A stretch of DNA of 5,854 bases from JAKACA01 sp050010115 (lineage in GTDB: Bacteria; Actinomycetota; Acidimicrobiia; Acidimicrobiales; Bog-793): NCBI GenBank assembly GCA_050010115.1, contig JBEKLQ010000155.1, positions 1-5,854 on the forward strand, written 5' to 3'. Shown piece by piece: positions 5,802 through 5,854 of the stretch; position 1 is the stretch's first letter, and the number at the start of each line of letters is the position of its first letter. The translations under genes were made by a program, and so were the position numbers. A model generated the notes under the pieces. That model made no database searches, was not told the origin of the DNA, and saw only the letters and a program-made list of their open reading frames with translations.

Positions 5802-5854
5802 TCAGGCAGCCGGCTCGACGTTCACACTAACTCCGAGACGCTGCAGTTGGTGGA
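5802..5854 (-). CDS. Possible C-terminal tail of a gene entering from the right edge
   Basis: On the minus strand from base 5852 to the TGA at 5804-5802 there is an uninterrupted 16-codon frame ending LQRLGVSVNVEPAA. Its codons are less G/C-biased at third positions than the other genes here (CAA, CGT, GGA, GTT, AGT). The peptide has the look of a transposase or integrase C-terminus, but it is too short to identify, and any frame can stay open for 16 codons. A gene extending to the right is plausible; nothing in the window proves it. Confidence 0.25.
   Translation of the reverse strand, partial: HQLQRLGVSVNVEPAA

Overview
The window reads as a stretch of ordinary chromosome from a GC-rich bacterium. 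By eye the GC content is near two thirds, and codon third positions are strongly G/C. The type II citrate synthase, the LON-domain protein and the stand-alone Smr protein are of the kinds I associate with Actinobacteria, possibly an Acidimicrobiia-like lineage. That placement comes from memory of families and is low confidence. I see no rRNA, tRNA, CRISPR array, phage module or recognisable defence system.

Layout: (1) 1-530, plus strand, holds the catalytic part of a SpoU/TrmH rRNA ribose methyltransferase of RlmB type, cut by the left edge. (2) 531-830 is a 300-base gap between convergent genes with no convincing gene but several inverted repeats, the strongest being a 10-bp perfect stem extended by 5 bp (630-700). 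(3) 831-4948 carries five genes on the minus strand, transcribed in the order Nudix hydrolase, GNAT acetyltransferase, alpha/beta hydrolase, LON-domain protein, citrate synthase (gltA). The gaps in that order are an 11-base overlap, then 30, 75 and 109 bases. The first three may form one operon; gltA could have its own promoter. (4) 4949-5040 is a divergent promoter region. (5) 5041-5693, plus strand, holds a RidA-family protein and a small Smr-domain protein, joined by a GTGA start/stop overlap. (6) 5694-5854 has no host-like gene. It contains overlapping hairpins and, at the right edge on the minus strand, a short coding tail with less G/C-biased codons that may be the end of a neighbouring mobile-element gene.

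Functionally this is a mixed housekeeping neighbourhood: 23S rRNA modification, entry into the TCA cycle, metabolite or nucleotide clean-up (Nudix, RidA), and small-molecule or protein acetylation and hydrolysis. I do not see a clear novel multi-gene system. The points most worth a second look are the structured element at 630-700, the recurrence of inverted repeats placed on stop codons at four genes, the in-frame 15-base tandem repeat giving the acetyltransferase a Gly/Ala/Ser-rich N-terminus, the RidA protein lacking the family's catalytic arginine, the altered Nudix box, and the possible mobile-element boundary at the right edge.
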